A stretch of DNA of 31,851 bases from an uncultured Bacilli bacterium (GTDB taxonomy: Bacteria; Bacillota_I; Bacilli_A; RF39; UBA660), in assembly GCA_948479395.1 (NCBI GenBank), contig CAOLUI010000009.1, positions 1-31,851 on the forward strand, written 5' to 3'. Shown here in pieces: positions 30,754 through 31,851 of this stretch. The translations under genes were made by a program, and so were the position numbers. The notes under the pieces are model-generated. The model had not been told where the DNA came from and made no database searches. It saw nothing but the letters and a program-made list of their open reading frames with translations. Numbering within the stretch: position 1 is the stretch's first letter; each line of letters starts with the position of its first letter.

Positions 30754-31851
30754 TTATTGAAATAAATTTTCAACCAATCTAATATATTCATTAATTAAAT
30801 TACTTGTTTTACTTGTATATATTATTTTTTTTGCTAAAACAACATCATCTGTCACAATATTATCTACTTTTAAATCTAACATTTTTTTAATTCCATCTTC
30901 CGAATTAATCGTCCACGCATATAAATGTTTTCCTTCTCGGTGTAACATTTTTACTAAATTTTCATTTATACTACTAGCCTCTATACTAAACTGATCTGCC
31001 GCTTTAAAAGATAATAAATCCCCATAAGCTATACTCATAACATATGCTGTCTTAATATTCTTATCATAATTTTTAATATTTTCTAAAACTTCATATTTTT
31101 GTGAAGCTAAAACACAATCTTTCGTAAAATCCATATCTTTTATTATTTCAATTACCAATTTTTCTAAATCTTTTTCATGTCCTGAAGGTTTAAGTTCAAT
31201 ATTTAACTTCATATTATTATTCTTCGCCCATCTTATAACTTCTTCAAGCAAGGGAATTCTTTCATCTTTAAACTCCTCATTTAAAAAACTTCCCACATCA
31301 AAATCTTTTATTTCTTCATAGCTAGCTTTCCATATTTTTTTATCAATTCCAGTTATTCTTTTCAAATTTTTATCATGAAGAACTATTATCTTCCCATCTT
31401 TCGTTTCTTGAACATCTAATTCAATCCAATCTGCACCCTCTTTTTTTGCTTCTCTAAAAGCCCGCATTGTATTTTCTGGATACTTTATTGAAGAGCCTCG
31501 ATGAGCTGTAACTTCCATATCGCGAACATACTCAATATTTAAATTATATTTTCCTTTATATAATCCGTAAGTAAAAATACATCCGCCACCACAAGCAAAC
31601 ACACTAAACAAAACAAAAACCTTCTTCAATCTAAAACTTACTTTAGTAGTTTCATTAAATCTAATAAATTTTATCTTCTCTTTTTTTGCCTTTTTATGAA
31701 AATAATACATTACACTAATTCCCGCATAACTAACAGGAACAATAAGCAATGTAAAAACAGCAAATGATATTGCTATAAATACCCAAATAATAGTTGTCGT
31801 AATACTTTTTAAAAGTATAATATTAGAAAACAACTTATTAAGGCCAATTAT
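30754..31851 (-). CDS. Glycerophosphodiester phosphodiesterase with N-terminal membrane domain (5' end outside the window)
   Basis: Hydrolyses glycerophosphodiesters to sn-glycerol 3-phosphate and an alcohol; the catalytic domain is tethered to the membrane. The frame stays open to the right window edge (IIGLNK before position 31833), so the N-terminus is cut off. Two hydrophobic segments and a basic linker (FHKKAKKEKIKF) precede a further membrane helix. The GDPD domain follows with VTAHRG and YPENT, then IELDVQ and VLHD, the His/Glu/Asp metal and catalytic set, then LNIELKP and AWTINS late in the barrel. This layout matches proteins with the GPDPase membrane domain. It heads an operon with the Asp-box and unrecognised genes. 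The product could feed on lipids or teichoic-type polymers; the substrate cannot be read. Confidence 0.9.
   Translation of the reverse strand: MIGLNKLFSNIILLKSITTTIIWVFIAISFAVFTLLIVPVSYAGISVMYYFHKKAKKEKIKFIRFNETTKVSFRLKKVFVLFSVFACGGGCIFTYGLYKGKYNLNIEYVRDMEVTAHRGSSIKYPENTMRAFREAKKEGADWIELDVQETKDGKIIVLHDKNLKRITGIDKKIWKASYEEIKDFDVGSFLNEEFKDERIPLLEEVIRWAKNNNMKLNIELKPSGHEKDLEKLVIEIIKDMDFTKDCVLASQKYEVLENIKNYDKNIKTAYVMSIAYGDLLSFKAADQFSIEASSINENLVKMLHREGKHLYAWTINSEDGIKKMLDLKVDNIVTDDVVLAKKIIYTSKTSNLINEYIRLVENLFQ

Noticed and set aside
1..31851. tRNA genes, riboswitches, CRISPR arrays, toxin-antitoxin or restriction systems
   Set aside because: I found no cloverleaf, leader or protein motif that supports any of them in this window.

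Overview
The window reads as chromosome from a very AT-rich, low-GC Gram-positive bacterium (Bacillota, Bacilli side). It is probably one of the uncultured gut Bacilli lineages near the Mollicutes; this is an inference from gene content. TGA is a normal stop codon (for example in the GTGA overlap at 28411-28414) and Trp is TGG, so the genetic code is standard and Mycoplasma/Spiroplasma are excluded. Cell-wall-type functions (a sortase with a sorted substrate) and SpoIIM-like and YqfQ-like genes point to a walled relative of Bacillus. Most start sites are preceded by AGGTGA(T), the 3' half of the extended Shine-Dalgarno sequence. I used this to correct several starts.

Region by region: (1) 1-5408 holds a 6S RNA gene followed by tcdA, then convergent gpsA and rarA, an unrecognised zinc-ribbon/HExxH protein, and the xerD-type recombinase. 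6S RNA-tcdA-rarA is the same neighbourhood as bsrA-yrvM-yrvN of Bacillus subtilis. (2) 5410-8875 is an eroding accessory patch. It has a 43-residue Asn-rich gene, a dead ZIP transporter copy, a frameshifted and truncated integrase fused to a sigma-region-4-like fragment, an intact ZIP transporter, an internally deleted glutamine-amidotransferase-like gene and another decayed fragment. (3) 8876-12462 has a radical SAM/SPASM protein, an XRE regulator with a strong promoter and operator-like half-sites, mnmA, a SpoIIM-like protein and a 33-residue DUF4044-like peptide. (4) 12464-16756 has type IV pilus/competence machinery: the assembly ATPase faces a pilC-pilD pair, with a dead IS3-family element between them. 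(5) 16815-20607 has a yqfQ-like gene facing the dnaG-sigA-trmK operon. (6) 20669-24226 is the most unusual locus: an operon of RnfC-like, RnfD-like, secreted surface protein and sortase genes, with no other Rnf subunits and with the key Rnf cofactor motifs missing. (7) 24247-29635 is a tightly packed ldh-(small membrane protein)-copA-copZ-uvrC run. (8) 29697-31851 is an operon of a membrane-domain glycerophosphodiester phosphodiesterase (cut by the window end), an Asp-box anchored protein and an unrecognised protein.

The best candidate for something undescribed is the rnfC-like/rnfD-like/surface-protein/sortase operon. It looks like a membrane iron-sulfur module repurposed to serve a wall- or membrane-anchored partner. 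Next are the zinc-ribbon HExxH protein and the XRE-radical SAM pair. I saw no tRNA, rRNA, CRISPR array or complete mobile element.
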